From JAJXWB01 sp039808645 (GTDB lineage: Bacteria > Pseudomonadota > Alphaproteobacteria > Rhizobiales > Beijerinckiaceae), in assembly GCA_039808645.1 (NCBI GenBank), contig JBDHTL010000198.1:1-5340 (forward strand): a stretch of 5,340 bases of DNA, in the 5' to 3' direction. The position numbers and the translations under genes were made by a program. Under the pieces are notes generated by a model that searched no databases, was not told the origin of the DNA, and was given only the letters and a program-made list of their open reading frames with translations. Position 1 is the first letter of the stretch. The number at the start of each line of letters is the position of its first letter. Positions 4,567 to 5,340 of the stretch are shown here, one piece after another.

Positions 4567-5340
4567 TTACTCCGCCGCCGTGCGGACGGACGCGCTCAGC
4601 CGCTCTTGCGGCTGATGCGGCGCCAGCGCCGAATAGGCGTCGATCTTCTTTTCGATCTCGTGCCGGAAATGGGTGATGAGGCCCTGGATCGGCCAGGCCG
4701 CGGCGTCGCCGAGCGCGCAGATCGTGTGGCCCTCGACCTGCTTGGTCACTTCCAGAAGCATGTCGATTTCTCGCTTGTGCGCCCTGCCCTCCGCCATGCG
4801 GTTGACGACGCGCCACATCCAGCCCGTGCCTTCACGACAGGGCGTGCACTGGCCGCAGCTCTCGTGCTTGTAGAAATAGGACAGGCGCGCGATGGCCCGC
4901 ACGATGTCGGTCGACTTGTCCATGACGATGACCGCCGCCGTGCCGAGGCCGGAGCGCAGTTTCGACAGCGAGTCGAAATCCATCGGACAGTCGATGATCT
5001 GCTCGGCCGGCACGCAGCGCACCGAGGAGCCGCCGGGAATGACGGCGAGCAGGTTGTCCCAGCCGCCGCGCACGCCGCCGCAATGCTTGTCGATCAGCTC
5101 GCGGAACGGGATCGACATCGCCTCTTCGACGTTGCAGCGCTTGTTGACGTGGCCGGATACGCAGAACAGCTTGGTGCCCGCGTTGTTCTTGGCGCCGAAG
5201 CCGGCGAACCAGGCCGCGCCGCGGCGCAGGATGGTCGGGGCGACCGCGATCGATTCGACATTGTTGACGGTCGTCGGGCAGCCGTAGAGGCCCATGTTGG
5301 CGGGGAACGGCGGCTTCAGCCGCGGCATGCCCTTCTTGCC
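4567..5340 (-). CDS. nuoF: NADH-quinone oxidoreductase subunit F (NuoF), 5' end outside window
   Basis: NuoF binds NADH and FMN at the tip of the complex I peripheral arm and passes electrons to its [4Fe-4S] cluster N3. The window holds the last 257 codons and a TAA stop. The reading frame stays open to the window edge with family sequence (GKKGMPRLKPPFPAN), so the Met codon at 5328-5326 is internal. Full-length relatives have about 430 residues, so about 170-180 N-terminal residues, including most of the FMN/NADH site, are missing. Seen motifs: GLYGCPTTVNNVES near the start of the visible part, GGWDNLLAVIPGG, GLGTAAVIVMD, and the N3 motif ESCGQCTPCREG with Cys at visible residues 162, 165 and 168. 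The fourth ligand is Cys208 in HTICALGD. One oddity is Arg before Cys in VNKRCNVEE, where Pro is usual. The last codons Ala-Ala-Glu carry the ribosome binding site of nuoG, whose start is 4 nt downstream. Identity is certain. Confidence 0.98.
   Translation of the reverse strand, partial: GKKGMPRLKPPFPANMGLYGCPTTVNNVESIAVAPTILRRGAAWFAGFGAKNNAGTKLFCVSGHVNKRCNVEEAMSIPFRELIDKHCGGVRGGWDNLLAVIPGGSSVRCVPAEQIIDCPMDFDSLSKLRSGLGTAAVIVMDKSTDIVRAIARLSYFYKHESCGQCTPCREGTGWMWRVVNRMAEGRAHKREIDMLLEVTKQVEGHTICALGDAAAWPIQGLITHFRHEIEKKIDAYSALAPHQPQERLSASVRTAAE
4570..4573 (-). promoter_or_regulatory. Ribosome binding site of nuoG, inside the end of nuoF
   Basis: GGAG lies 7 nt before the nuoG ATG. It is formed by the final Ala-Ala-Glu codons of nuoF (GCG GCG GAG) just before the TAA stop. 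A ribosome ending nuoF therefore covers this site, which suggests coupled translation of the two adjoining peripheral-arm subunits. Confidence 0.8.
4596..4615 (-). repeat. Perfect 8-bp inverted repeat with 4-nt loop near the end of nuoF
   Basis: The arms TCAGCCGC (4596-4603) and GCGGCTGA (4608-4615) are exact reverse complements around a 4-base spacer. In mRNA the potential stem-loop sits in the poorly conserved C-terminal tail of NuoF (PQERLS), 22 nt before the first base of the nuoG ribosome binding site. No T-run follows it on the transcribed side. It could affect mRNA stability or the approach of ribosomes to the nuoF/nuoG junction, or be chance in GC-rich DNA. Confidence 0.5.

Noticed and set aside
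5326..5328. ATG at 5328 as the start of a shorter NuoF
   Set aside because: The frame continues upstream to the window edge with conserved NuoF residues (GKKG), so this Met is internal and the gene is simply cut by the window.
1..5340. A hidden novel system, mobile element, CRISPR array, RNA gene or intergenic regulatory region
   Set aside because: The whole window is taken up by seven standard complex I genes with only 39 non-coding bases between them. No insertion, foreign gene, direct-repeat array or terminator with a T-run was seen.

Overview
The window is a continuous piece of a respiratory complex I (proton-pumping NADH:ubiquinone oxidoreductase) operon. Every gene lies on the minus strand, so transcription runs from position 5340 towards position 1. 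In transcription order the genes are nuoF (3' part only), nuoG, nuoH, nuoI, nuoJ, nuoK and the first 16 codons of nuoL. This is the standard bacterial nuo order, with no inserted or missing gene.

The DNA is GC-rich (roughly 60-65% by eye). The proteins read like those of alphaproteobacteria, and the mitochondria-like NuoF and NuoG (no N7 cluster motif in NuoG) fit this. A member of the Rhizobiales/Hyphomicrobiales or a close relative is the best guess, made from remembered family sequences rather than a search.

Layout: 5340-4567 nuoF (peripheral arm; the visible part holds the N3 cluster). 4562-2499 nuoG (peripheral arm; clusters N1b, N5 and N4). 2494-1484 nuoH (membrane subunit at the quinone site). 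1473-985 nuoI (clusters N6a and N6b). 973-368 nuoJ and 358-50 nuoK (small antiporter-like membrane subunits). 48-1 start of nuoL. NADH gives electrons to FMN in NuoF. They pass through the Fe-S chain of NuoF, NuoG and NuoI (and NuoB, outside the window) to quinone at the NuoB/NuoD/NuoH interface. The released energy drives proton translocation through NuoH, J, K, L and the rest of the membrane arm.

Packing is extreme: the six gene junctions have gaps of 4, 4, 10, 11, 9 and 1 nt, only 39 non-coding bases in all. Every ribosome binding site lies in or directly beside the end of the upstream gene, which suggests translational coupling. No promoter, terminator, RNA gene, mobile element or CRISPR array is visible.

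I found no new biological system here. The points worth a second look are small: two recurring designs of stop/ribosome-binding-site/start junction, two perfect short inverted repeats inside coding sequence, two local residue departures in NuoG and NuoF, and an apparent excess of CGATCG.
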